Origin: CAZRSW01 sp964602845
GTDB lineage: Bacteria > Chloroflexota > Dehalococcoidia > Lucifugimonadales > UBA826
Direction: 5' to 3'
Assembly (NCBI GenBank): GCA_964602845.1
Contig: CAZRSW010000006.1
Coordinates: forward strand, 1 to 64,000
Length of the DNA stretch: 64,000 bases
Shown one piece after another: positions 17,069 to 26,477 of this stretch (its first letter is position 1; the number at the start of each line of letters is the position of its first letter). The notes under the pieces were generated by a model. The model was given only the letters and a program-made list of their open reading frames with translations, did no database searches and was not told the DNA's origin. Position numbers and translations under genes: made by a program.

Positions 17069-17998
17069 TCAATTCCAACAATTGGGCAAAATGGCAGCCG
17101 AATCGGCGCCCACAAGTCTGTCAGTTATCCACCGCTCAACGTACATACCATCTTTGTAGGTAGAGTTCCTTGACTCATACATCGTAACATCAGCTGACAT
17201 TTCAGATTCAAGGTCTCTCAATATTTCTAGAGAATATGCGCTCCCAGCAGGTTCTGCCATAATGAGGGTTTCTGCTGTGACAGCTGATGCATGCCACCTC
17301 AAATTGAAATATTCAAGAGCATTTGTAACATTTTCCGCTTTTCCTGGATAACATTGTAAGAAGTCGTTGAATTCTTCTAAAGGATAGGTTGACGTCCTGA
17401 TAGCATTTGGAATGCTGTCAAAAAAATATGCGGGCCTGGTGACCAAATGGGTCACAGCGCCATGAAGTGCCCCTACAAGCAGTGCTATGTCGTTCCCATA
17501 TACCAATATCCTACTCGTATCAACATCCTCCCTCTGGACCAGATAATCAAGTCCTCTCAGTGCATCAGCAATGACCGAACGGTAAATGTAAATTAACGGG
17601 TTGTCCACACCATCAATCAACTGCCCGGGATATGTAGCCACGTATGGTGTGTCGGAATTCCTCATCCCTCTGCTAGCGATACTCAGGATCATATATCGTT
17701 CTCTTATCTGATTAGCCGTCCCCTGGGGGATTATCTCCAACACGCTACCATTTTTCGGTGCGTAGTATATCGCGGGATGGGGACCTTGTTTTTTGGGAAC
17801 ACTTAAGTAGCCGAAAATACTATAAGCCCCAAGGCTCTGAACCCGGACTCCATACAGATCGGCATAATCTGTCGATCGTAAGGGAATCCATTCCTCCTCA
17901 ACGGAAGGAGAAATATCCGACAACTCCCGGCCGACGGTGTACCAAAACGAGCCAAAATCACTTGGCCTGCTTGGAGAAGCAGCTAATTCGTGCTTCAT
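17069..17998 (-). CDS. Acetyl-xylan-esterase-like paralogue lacking the catalytic triad
   Basis: A 309-residue alpha/beta-hydrolase-fold protein that aligns over its whole length with its upstream neighbour (17995-18912). The nucleophile elbow G-S-S-Q-G of the neighbour is here G168-N-D-I-A, the acid region GLRDNVCPP is AEPAGSAYS, and the GHGHDAGG histidine region is RNSTYKDG. All three catalytic positions are therefore replaced, although the frame is intact and the fold-defining segments (TYPLEEFNDFLQCYPGKA) are kept. It is probably a non-catalytic or differently acting paralogue. Its ATG overlaps the stop of the intact paralogue by 4 bp, so the two are translationally coupled and may form a complex. 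Confidence 0.7.
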   Translation of the reverse strand: MKHELAASPSRPSDFGSFWYTVGRELSDISPSVEEEWIPLRSTDYADLYGVRVQSLGAYSIFGYLSVPKKQGPHPAIYYAPKNGSVLEIIPQGTANQIRERYMILSIASRGMRNSDTPYVATYPGQLIDGVDNPLIYIYRSVIADALRGLDYLVQREDVDTSRILVYGNDIALLVGALHGAVTHLVTRPAYFFDSIPNAIRTSTYPLEEFNDFLQCYPGKAENVTNALEYFNLRWHASAVTAETLIMAEPAGSAYSLEILRDLESEMSADVTMYESRNSTYKDGMYVERWITDRLVGADSAAILPNCWN

Positions 17999-18912
17999 CT
18001 TAGTTGCCTCTCAAAAAAGGTTTGGATAATTGTATTATGGAGGTATCCACCAGCGTCGTGTCCATGACCATCGTACTCATATAACCTCTTATCCGTGCTC
18101 AATATTCTTTCAAATAGATCATACCCTGTCTCTGGAGGGCATACATTATCCCGCAAGCCAATATTAACTATGATCGGGCATGTAACCTTATCGGCAAAAG
18201 AAATTACATCAAAATAGGCTAACGTGTCTCTAACCAATGAACGTTCTTCAGGATGAATACGTAAATAATCATTAATTTCTTGATAAGGATAGGTATTAGT
18301 CAACTGTATCGCATCCATAAAACCGCAAAGATATGGGGCGCCTGCCGCCGCCGCTTTTATTTCACTCCTCATGGCAGCCAATACCACTGTCAATCCTCCC
18401 CCTTGGCTACTACCTGTAACCCCTATTCTATTATTATCGACCTCTTCACAGGTTTTAAGGAAATCTACCGCCTTCCACGCATCTACGTAAAATCCCTTGT
18501 AGGAATATTCGACCCTGCTAGTAATTCCATGGGTCAACAATCCCGGATAGCCAGGATCAAATTGTGAGCGACTTCGAACTTTACCCCGAGGGCTAACTGA
18601 AAAGCATGCGTAACCCTTTTTGGCCCAGTCCTTAGGGATAGGGGGATCACTTTGGTAACCAGGAAGTAAGACCATTGCCGGAAGCTTATTTGTATTATCT
18701 AAAGGTTTTGCATACCATCCAGAGACCCGAATACCGTCTATGCTGCTATAAAAAACTTGATGTACCTCTACCTCATCGGTAGATCTAAGGTCATCCCTTT
18801 CAACCAAATAGTCTGGATCAACCCTATTAGAATCAGCCATAACCTCCCCCCAAAAAACATCAAAATCATCCGGTTTCACTAAACTACCAACATGGTTTGG
18901 ATTTATCCCCAT
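17995..18912 (-). CDS. Acetyl xylan esterase (AXE1 family) alpha/beta hydrolase
   Basis: A 305-residue hydrolase of the AXE1/cephalosporin-C deacetylase family (carbohydrate esterase 7 type). The catalytic Ser169 lies in TGSSQGGG, the acid is Asp255 in GLRDNVCPP, and the His is His283 or His285 in GHGHDAGG. N-terminal features RVSGWYAKP, VLLPGYQ and SPRGKVRS are typical. These enzymes remove acetyl groups from oligosaccharides or other small esters inside the cell; no signal peptide is present. AGGAAG precedes the ATG. It is the first gene of a minus-strand cluster that continues with its catalytically dead paralogue, the Sec-type rhodanese, the ASST-like gene and ThuA. Confidence 0.82.
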   Translation of the reverse strand: MGINPNHVGSLVKPDDFDVFWGEVMADSNRVDPDYLVERDDLRSTDEVEVHQVFYSSIDGIRVSGWYAKPLDNTNKLPAMVLLPGYQSDPPIPKDWAKKGYACFSVSPRGKVRSRSQFDPGYPGLLTHGITSRVEYSYKGFYVDAWKAVDFLKTCEEVDNNRIGVTGSSQGGGLTVVLAAMRSEIKAAAAGAPYLCGFMDAIQLTNTYPYQEINDYLRIHPEERSLVRDTLAYFDVISFADKVTCPIIVNIGLRDNVCPPETGYDLFERILSTDKRLYEYDGHGHDAGGYLHNTIIQTFFERQLR

Positions 18913-19011
18913 CTTGAACTTCCTACTACGGTACCTTGTATTAAAACCTGATTCCCTGAACGGATTTCACAGCATCGCATACTATACCAAACTTGATTAG
19001 ACACAAAAACA

Positions 19012-19042
19012 TTGCTCAAACAACCCAATCAGAGAATATAAT
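19012..19042 (+). promoter_or_regulatory. Putative promoter of the large YYY membrane protein gene
   Basis: A perfect -10 hexamer TATAAT (19037-19042) is preceded, 19 bases upstream, by TTGCTC (19012-19017). It lies 34 bases before the ATG at 19076. The -10 is strong but the -35 and spacing are weaker. Confidence 0.4.
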
Positions 19043-19075
19043 CATACCCAGCTCAACTCATTAAAATATACGTCA

Positions 19076-22000
19076 ATGATGCAAACCAATACCAATAAAT
19101 TGTTTCCTATGATGAAAAAGAACCGATTTGAGTTCTTACTAGCCGCAATCCTAATCGCAGGATTGGCAATCCGACTCTATGGTATTAATTGGGATCAAGG
19201 ATTTTCATATTCACCCCATCCGGACGAGCGAGCTATTTTGATGAAGGTTGAGGAAATCCATTTCCCAGAACTCAGCAACTTAAGTACTCTCTTAGATAAA
19301 GATGAAAGCCCATGGAACCCTCGCTGGTTTCCTTACGGTAGTTTTCCAATCTATCTACTGGATATAACCCACACAATATCTCAGAAGTTCCCTGCTACAG
19401 ATCAGCTGGATCCGCGGATTTTAGGCAGATGGTTTTCGCTACTAGCTGACCTTGGGACCATCTTGGCTGTAGCATTGTTGTCCCGTAAAGCCTTCGGAAA
19501 AACGACGGGGTTAATAGCTGCCATTCTGGTATCTTTCGCTGTAATAAACATTCAGCTATCACACTTTTTTGCATTTGATACTTTTATTACTTTCTTCAGC
19601 ATGTGGTCTCTATTATTTCTCTACCGAGTGGCATCAGGAGGAAGACGACGAGACACCATTTTGGCGGGATGTTTCATAGGGTTGGGTCTTGCATGCAAGA
19701 TCAGTTTATTGCCCATACTCTTCGCCTATTTCACTGCTCATTGCATGTACCTCATTCAGACACTAAGAATCTGCAGCGATAATTCTCCATTCAAAGACAC
19801 TTGCCAAAAGACGTTAATCAACGCATTCACAGGTGTATTTATTATCATTGCCATCTTCGTCATAACCCAACCATACGCCGTATTAGATTGGAATCGATTT
19901 AGCGCCGACTTTATAGAGCAATCTGAAATGGTCAGGAGGATCCGTGACTATCCCTATACAAGACAATATATAGACACAACGCCCTATATTTACCAATTCT
20001 TACAACTGGGTCGATGGGGGCTCGGGTGGCCCCTAGCCATATCTGCTCTACTAGGATTCATATGGATATTAGTAAGAGGACTGAGCTTCAAAGCATCAGT
20101 TGCAATACTGGTTTTGGCCATACTTGCACCTGGTCTACTCCTGATGAATACCAACACACTACCAATGATTGTCATCGCTACGATGGTATCTACCCTTGTG
20201 CTACTATTCTCTTATCTCCTACGCCCTACGAACCATAGTGGCGGAATATTATTGCTTTCTTGGATAGTACCTTATTTGCTCATAACTGGAAGCTTCGAGG
20301 TAAAATTCCTCCGCTATATGATCCCGGTAACACCGGCATTGGCAATCTGCGCTGCGGCCCTGTTATTTAATTTATGCACCCGGTTCAAAGGTTGGAGGAG
20401 GCTTGGTTGCGTCGTTTTAGCCTCTATCGTTGTAGGCACCACGATCATGTATGGGCTCTCTACTACAGGCATTTATTCCCATACCCATCCAGCAGTCAGA
20501 GCCTCAGAATACCTGAACGCCGAAGGAAGTCCCGGAACATTGATTCTAAAAGAACACTGGGAGGAAAGCCTTCCTAATCTATACCAATTCCAAGTCAAAG
20601 AACTCCCCATTTATGAACCGGATAGTTCTTCTAAGATCAAGCAGATGTCAACTTACCTTGAACAAGCAGGATACTTGGTCCTATTCAGTAACAGACTCTA
20701 TGGCACAGTCACTCGGATTGAAGATCGATATCCACTGATGAAAGGCTATTACAAAGCTCTCTTTAACGGCTCCCTGGGATACGAGCTCGTCGATGTTCAA
20801 ACATCTTACATGTCGCTATTTGGTATTAAGTTAGCAGAAGAAACTTTTGAACGTGTGAATCTACCCAAACCAGTGCTAAAGGGTTCAAGGATCGCCGAGG
20901 AAACAAGCATAAACGGTGGTTTCGCTGATGAAAGTTTTTCAGTTTACGATCACCCTAAAGTCCTAATATTTGCCAATAAACAACTTATGTCCTCTACTCA
21001 AATACGCACTGCGATCGAAAACGAGACCATTGAGGCCGACATTCCTCTCGCGAAAAGGGAGTACAAGACAAACCCTCTTATGATGACAAAACATCGATCC
21101 GCTCAACAGCAGTCAGGAGGTACCTGGAGCGATATAATCCCGACCAAAACTTGGACATCTCATATCCCGGTTATTGTTTGGATTTCCATGTTAGAGCTAT
21201 TTTCGCTCAGCATAGCACCACTTGGAATGTTCGTATTTAGTGGATTACGTGACAGGGGCTATCTACTCTGGAAAATCCTTGCCATATTGTTTATATGTTT
21301 CATAACATGGATCCTTTCTAGTGCCCAAATCATGAAATTCTCCCACATTTCACTTTGGACCGCTGTCGGTATAGCCTCTTTCATTTCGTTGATCATGATC
21401 GGCTATAAAGGTAAAGAATACCTAACCTTCTTTAAGACCCGTTGGAAAAATATTGCGTGCCTGGAAGTATTTTTCCTAAGTGTTTTTCTCGCATTCTTAG
21501 CTATACGTATGCTAAATCCTGACATATGGCATCCTTATAGGGGTGGCGAAAAACCTATGGATATTGCGTACCTTAATGCGGTCCTTAAATCCAGCTATAT
21601 GCCACCTTACGACCCATGGTTTTCCGGTGGCCATTTAAACTACTACTACTGGGGTCAATTCATCGTAGCATCATTCATTCACCTAACAGGGATAAAGACA
21701 GAAATCGCCTACAACTTGGCTGTGGCTACATTCTTTGCAATTTCGGCCGGAGCCGCCTACACCATTGGTGCAAATCTCGTAAATTTCAAGCCGAAAGCTA
21801 GCACTATCGCAACTTTCCTCGCCGGGATATTAACCTTCGTCTTCGTATGCGTTGCTGGAAATATGGATGGTCTGTATCAAATCATGACAATCCTCAAAGA
21901 TTACATCCTTCATGCAGGATCCAGCGATATTGCGTTCGACTTTTGGAGAAGCAGCCGAATGATGCCACCAGATCCACCTGGGCATGAGATAACCGAATTC

Positions 22001-23503
22001 CCCTTCTTCACCTTTATATTTGCTGACCTCCACGCCCATTTAATGTCTATTCCTTTCACTTTGCTGGTAATAGGAATAAATTTAGCCATCCTATTTTCAT
22101 CAAGAAACACAAGGATAAACAATATCCACGAGCTTATTAGACTATCGATATTAGGTTTGTCAGTAGGCTCGCTAAGGGTCATAAATACATGGGATCTGCC
22201 CACCTATGTACTCATTACTATACTGTCCATCACTTTATCGGAAGTACTCAGACATGGCGGTTTTGGTATCACGGTATTTTTTAGATCAACACTCAAGTCC
22301 GCTGTCGTAGTCATAGTCGCTTTCTTAGCCTTCTTCCCATACCACCTCAGTACAGTTACATTCTTCTCTAGTCTGGAGAGAACAACTAACTATACCTCCG
22401 TAGCTCATCTCCTCTCAATAAATGGGCTCTTTATCGTTATAACGTTATGCTATGCAACATATGTTTCCCGTCATTGGTCAAAAAGAATCGCATCCAGTGT
22501 CGGGAGCTTCTGGAGATCATTAAATAATCTTGCCCTGATAAAACCGACGCAAGTTATCTACTGGGTCGTATGCATTTTATTCTCGGGATTTATTTTGACA
22601 GCATTCGCTAGTGGCATCGTCGGAGGCGCTATACCCATAGCAGCCTTTATGATCCTCGCGATGACCTTAACAATATTACGCAAATCCAAGACTCAGGGTC
22701 AGAATCTCGAATCCTTATATTTCGCCTATCTGCTTTCAGTGACGGCATTTTTAATCCTCGCATTTGTAGATATATGGAGAATTGAAGGTGACATAGACCG
22801 AATGAATACCGTCTTTAAATTTTATCTTCAAGCTTGGATTTTGCTGGCCATTTCATCAAGTTACTTCTTATATGAGATTTTGAAATTATTCAGGGGACAC
22901 AAAAATTATTTTATGAAAACACCCTTGATGTTAGTCATAATTTTCTTTACAACTTCTTCCTTAATTTACCCCATTATGGGAACTCTTGACAGACTAAATG
23001 ACAGGTTTGACAACTCTTCCGATAATTTCACATTAGACGGTTACGCATTCATGGAAACAGCAAAATACCGCGATCCTAATGGAATAATAGACCTTTCATC
23101 AGATCTCATCGGAATCCTTTGGTTAAGGGATAATGTTATAGGATCTCCAATCATTTTAGAGGGGCTAACTCCAACATACCGTTGGGGTTCTCGAGTATCC
23201 ATACACACAGGGTTGCCAACAGTGATAGGTTGGCAATGGCATCAAGAACAACAACGTTGGGACGACCGGCGTCTAGTGAAAGCTAGGATCTCTGAGGTCA
23301 ACTCAATTTACGCAACCACTGACAATAACATCGCTCTGGATATTATACGTAAGTACAAAATCAGTTATATATATATAGGGGAATTGGAAAGACTTTACTA
23401 TCCAAAAGATGGAATAAAAAAGCTGGAACTTGGACTAAACGGGGCCTTGGAAAAAGTCTTTAAAGCTGAAAACGTATTAATCATGAAGGTCAACGATTAC
23501 TGA
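19076..23503 (+). CDS. Giant membrane protein: PMT/ArnT-like glycosyltransferase fused to YYY (DUF2298) domain
   Basis: A 1475-residue polytopic membrane protein. Residues about 15-600 resemble GT39/ArnT-type lipid-linked glycosyltransferases: SPHPDERAILMKVEEI near residue 45 carries the acidic motif of the first luminal loop, and many hydrophobic helices follow. Residues about 690-1475 are the YYY membrane domain, with GGHLNYYYWGQF (Tyr-Tyr-Tyr near 854) and DLHAHLMSIPFTLLV near 985. That domain was named from Chloroflexi and archaea and is thought to act in glycosylation or exopolysaccharide export. Here both are in one chain. Two adjacent ATGs begin the frame. It ends next to the convergent unknown gene with no gap. 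Substrate unknown. Confidence 0.82.
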   Translation: MMQTNTNKLFPMMKKNRFEFLLAAILIAGLAIRLYGINWDQGFSYSPHPDERAILMKVEEIHFPELSNLSTLLDKDESPWNPRWFPYGSFPIYLLDITHTISQKFPATDQLDPRILGRWFSLLADLGTILAVALLSRKAFGKTTGLIAAILVSFAVINIQLSHFFAFDTFITFFSMWSLLFLYRVASGGRRRDTILAGCFIGLGLACKISLLPILFAYFTAHCMYLIQTLRICSDNSPFKDTCQKTLINAFTGVFIIIAIFVITQPYAVLDWNRFSADFIEQSEMVRRIRDYPYTRQYIDTTPYIYQFLQLGRWGLGWPLAISALLGFIWILVRGLSFKASVAILVLAILAPGLLLMNTNTLPMIVIATMVSTLVLLFSYLLRPTNHSGGILLLSWIVPYLLITGSFEVKFLRYMIPVTPALAICAAALLFNLCTRFKGWRRLGCVVLASIVVGTTIMYGLSTTGIYSHTHPAVRASEYLNAEGSPGTLILKEHWEESLPNLYQFQVKELPIYEPDSSSKIKQMSTYLEQAGYLVLFSNRLYGTVTRIEDRYPLMKGYYKALFNGSLGYELVDVQTSYMSLFGIKLAEETFERVNLPKPVLKGSRIAEETSINGGFADESFSVYDHPKVLIFANKQLMSSTQIRTAIENETIEADIPLAKREYKTNPLMMTKHRSAQQQSGGTWSDIIPTKTWTSHIPVIVWISMLELFSLSIAPLGMFVFSGLRDRGYLLWKILAILFICFITWILSSAQIMKFSHISLWTAVGIASFISLIMIGYKGKEYLTFFKTRWKNIACLEVFFLSVFLAFLAIRMLNPDIWHPYRGGEKPMDIAYLNAVLKSSYMPPYDPWFSGGHLNYYYWGQFIVASFIHLTGIKTEIAYNLAVATFFAISAGAAYTIGANLVNFKPKASTIATFLAGILTFVFVCVAGNMDGLYQIMTILKDYILHAGSSDIAFDFWRSSRMMPPDPPGHEITEFPFFTFIFADLHAHLMSIPFTLLVIGINLAILFSSRNTRINNIHELIRLSILGLSVGSLRVINTWDLPTYVLITILSITLSEVLRHGGFGITVFFRSTLKSAVVVIVAFLAFFPYHLSTVTFFSSLERTTNYTSVAHLLSINGLFIVITLCYATYVSRHWSKRIASSVGSFWRSLNNLALIKPTQVIYWVVCILFSGFILTAFASGIVGGAIPIAAFMILAMTLTILRKSKTQGQNLESLYFAYLLSVTAFLILAFVDIWRIEGDIDRMNTVFKFYLQAWILLAISSSYFLYEILKLFRGHKNYFMKTPLMLVIIFFTTSSLIYPIMGTLDRLNDRFDNSSDNFTLDGYAFMETAKYRDPNGIIDLSSDLIGILWLRDNVIGSPIILEGLTPTYRWGSRVSIHTGLPTVIGWQWHQEQQRWDDRRLVKARISEVNSIYATTDNNIALDIIRKYKISYIYIGELERLYYPKDGIKKLELGLNGALEKVFKAENVLIMKVNDY

Positions 23504-24340
23504 TCAACGGAAAGCTGGCACAGCAAAAAGCTTGCCCGTTTTCAGGTGGAAGTAATTTGCCCCTAAAAAGGCCAATGGTTTGCATGCAGAGGTGAAATTA
23601 TCCTTTAACGTTGCGAAAACTTCACGAAGTCCTTCAATATCAGAGGCGGGGTGTTCTCCAGCAAGACCATAGAAACGTCTGCCTTCTGACACATATTCAT
23701 CCAAACTACGATGCATACGCCTTAGCCATACGGGCTTACCCTTTCGATCTGTGGGGGCATATCGTGCTATGTAGTCTCTAAATAATCCCGTTATGAATAA
23801 GCAAACATCTCCGATCCTTTTGTAATATCCAAATTTCTCCATTTCATTTGCCGAGGAGGCTAAAGTTATAAGACCGTCCATATCCATATTATTAAGATGC
23901 GTTCTCTTATAAACTCCCTTGCGCACCCGAACGAGCTGGACAGAACTTTCTATTTTAGTGAATGACGCAAGTAGGTGAGCAAGATACTCAGGAATCATAG
24001 GAACATCAAGTAGTTTCACAACTTTTCTCGAGTCGAATACAGGTATGTTGTCCCTACCTAGCTGTTCTACCGTGTAAGGAATAGCCCCAATATCTTTATG
24101 CATACGCCTAATCAAAACCTCAAAATACAGATATGGGGATATTTTTAAGAACGCCAAATCATCCAAGTTCACATGATTGAATACACGAATATCCGAAACT
24201 ATGGACTTTCTATATCCTGGATCATTTCTTATGGCACGTTTGATGGGGTCGGGGTCTAGAGACCCTGGCACCACGACAGAGATCAAAAAGTCTAGGTCAC
24301 TCTCGCTAAAGTCCATGTGTACGGCGTTCAAGTTTGCCAT
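23504..24340 (-). CDS. Conserved-looking hypothetical protein
   Basis: A 278-residue soluble protein that I do not recognise. The start was moved to the ATG at 24340, because AGGAGAAGG (24351-24359, minus strand) sits 10 bases upstream, while an upstream in-frame ATG at 24367 has no such site. The chain is mainly alpha-helical by residue pattern, with basic clusters (RRMHKDIG, RTHLNNMD, RRMHRSLDEYVSEGRRFY) and no signal peptide or membrane segment. Its stop is adjacent to that of the YYY gene. Base composition and codon use look like the neighbours, and the 834-base open frame and good RBS support a real gene. Confidence 0.6.
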   Translation of the reverse strand: MANLNAVHMDFSESDLDFLISVVVPGSLDPDPIKRAIRNDPGYRKSIVSDIRVFNHVNLDDLAFLKISPYLYFEVLIRRMHKDIGAIPYTVEQLGRDNIPVFDSRKVVKLLDVPMIPEYLAHLLASFTKIESSVQLVRVRKGVYKRTHLNNMDMDGLITLASSANEMEKFGYYKRIGDVCLFITGLFRDYIARYAPTDRKGKPVWLRRMHRSLDEYVSEGRRFYGLAGEHPASDIEGLREVFATLKDNFTSACKPLAFLGANYFHLKTGKLFAVPAFR

Positions 24341-24542
24341 GGTATATACTCCTTCTCCTAAACACATCAGAATTCAGAGGTGTTGACCATATTACTATCA
24401 CGATGCCGGGGATGGAATTGGTTTGAGGGACCGCTATTTGATCTTTTAGCAAAAGATACTAGCCAAAATCGATATCATCTTGAATCGACCAAAGCATTTA
24501 TAGATCGCTCCACTAAAAACAATTTATAACACCAGGAATATT

Positions 24543-26477
24543 ATGAAAACAATGCCGTACGGCTCATGGGATTCGCCGATAACTTCTGATTTGGTAGCAG
24601 GTGGAAACACAAGATATGGAGATATATGGATAGACAAAGATGATATCTACTGGCTCGAGACTAGACCTTACCAACAAGGTCGCAGCGTAATCGTACGACA
24701 AAACTCCGCAAAAGGCATTGTCGATGTGACTCCCCCACTAGTAGACGTCAGAACCAAGGTACATGAGTACGGCGGAGGTTCCTACATTTGCGAGGACGGA
24801 ATCATATATTTTTCGAATGCATCTGATCAAAGACTCTATAGCTTAAATACCTCGCAATCCACAATACAACCACTACCCATCACTGCAGAGAACTTGGATA
24901 ATAGGTACGCCGACGCATCTATAGACAAGTCTAGGAACAGGCTTATTTGTGTCCAAGAAAGCCACAAGCCCAATACAGAGCCTGTAAATAGTATTACGAG
25001 TATAAGCCTCAACAATCATTTCGCTGAAACGATCTTGGTATCAGGATCTGACTTCTATGCCTCTCCTAGGGTAAGCCCTGATGGCAACTACCTAACCTGG
25101 GTTCAATGGCACCACCCCAACATGCCATGGGATAAAACGGAATTATGGGTAGCTAATATAGGTGAGGATGGAGGCCTTAACCAAGTAACACAAGTGGCAG
25201 GAGAAAAAGGCGAATCCATATGCAATCCTGTATGGTCACCAGACAACGTGCTTCACTACATCTCTGATCTGAATGGTTGGTGGAACATATATCGTAGAGA
25301 AAAAACCCAGTCCCTCAATTTGACTCCCCTTAGAGCAGAGTTCACGCAACCACAGTGGATATTGGGATCATCTTTCTACGGATTCATATCCGATAAACAG
25401 TTGATCTGTGCAATGAATCAGCGCGGAGTCTGGTCATTGATGACAATCGACCTGGGAAATGGACAACGAGAAAAATTGACAACTCCCTTTTCTGAAATCG
25501 GTCAATCCGGAATAAAAGTTTCCAATGGTACTGTAGCCCTAGTGGCGGGCAGCAAGGACCAAGGACAATCCATATATCGATACACACTGGGAAATAAACC
25601 AATGAAGCTGACCAGAACTGCATCCCAACCAAAACATGCAGGCTATCTCTCTTCTCCAAAAGAGATTGAATTCCCAAGCGGCGATGATATCGCCTATGGT
25701 TTCTTCTATCCTCCCAGAAATATGGATTACAAAGGACATATAAATGAGAAACCCCCTTTGATAGTTCTAACTCATGGAGGGCCAACTGGCGCAACCACAA
25801 ACTCACTCAACATGTCGGTCCAATATTGGACAAGCAGGGGATTTGCGATTCTAGACGTGAATTACAGGGGAAGTAGCGGATATGGTACCTCCTACCGTAA
25901 CCAACTAAAGGGCAATTGGGGTGTAAAGGATGTTGAAGACTGTGTGAATGGTGCGAAATATCTTGTAGACTGCGGGAAAGTCGATGCGGATCGTCTGGCA
26001 ATACGCGGCAGCAGCGCTGGAGGATATACCACGCTAGCATGCTTGACATTCAGTAACTTTTTCAAGGCTGGAGTTAGCTACTATGGCATCAGCGACCTGC
26101 TGTCACTCGCTCATGATACCCACAAATTCGAGTCCAGATATTTAGACTCTCTCATAGGGCCATATCCAGAGATGCAAGCCACTTACAAACAGCGATCCCC
26201 TATAAATCACATAGAATTACTATCATGCCCTACAATTCTATTTCAAGGGTTAGAAGATCGGATAGTACCCCCGAGTCAAGCAGAGCAGATGGTTGCAGCA
26301 TTAAAACAGAAGGAAGTACCTGTAGCCTACCTGTATTTTGAAGATGAGCAACACGGCTTCAGAAACTCCTCAAACATCAAAAAAGCTTTGGAAGCAGAGC
26401 TTTATTTTTATTCGAGAATATTCGGATTTCTCCCATCTGGTGAGCTTAACCCCATAGAGATATTCAACTTGAGCTAA
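24543..26477 (+). CDS. S9-family prolyl-oligopeptidase-type serine peptidase
   Basis: A 644-residue acylaminoacyl-peptidase-like enzyme. An N-terminal beta-propeller (about 1-370, with RYGDIWIDKDDIYWLETRP and YYASPRVSPDGNYLTWVQW-type blades) gates a C-terminal alpha/beta hydrolase. The nucleophile lies in RGSSAGGYTTL (GxSxGG), the acid in GLEDRIVPP and the histidine in EDEQHGFR. It would cleave peptides or blocked N-terminal residues in the cytosol, as no signal peptide is seen. AGGA lies 7 bases before the ATG. It converges on the polymerase IV gene with a 4-bp overlap of the stop regions. Confidence 0.88.
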   Translation: MKTMPYGSWDSPITSDLVAGGNTRYGDIWIDKDDIYWLETRPYQQGRSVIVRQNSAKGIVDVTPPLVDVRTKVHEYGGGSYICEDGIIYFSNASDQRLYSLNTSQSTIQPLPITAENLDNRYADASIDKSRNRLICVQESHKPNTEPVNSITSISLNNHFAETILVSGSDFYASPRVSPDGNYLTWVQWHHPNMPWDKTELWVANIGEDGGLNQVTQVAGEKGESICNPVWSPDNVLHYISDLNGWWNIYRREKTQSLNLTPLRAEFTQPQWILGSSFYGFISDKQLICAMNQRGVWSLMTIDLGNGQREKLTTPFSEIGQSGIKVSNGTVALVAGSKDQGQSIYRYTLGNKPMKLTRTASQPKHAGYLSSPKEIEFPSGDDIAYGFFYPPRNMDYKGHINEKPPLIVLTHGGPTGATTNSLNMSVQYWTSRGFAILDVNYRGSSGYGTSYRNQLKGNWGVKDVEDCVNGAKYLVDCGKVDADRLAIRGSSAGGYTTLACLTFSNFFKAGVSYYGISDLLSLAHDTHKFESRYLDSLIGPYPEMQATYKQRSPINHIELLSCPTILFQGLEDRIVPPSQAEQMVAALKQKEVPVAYLYFEDEQHGFRNSSNIKKALEAELYFYSRIFGFLPSGELNPIEIFNLS

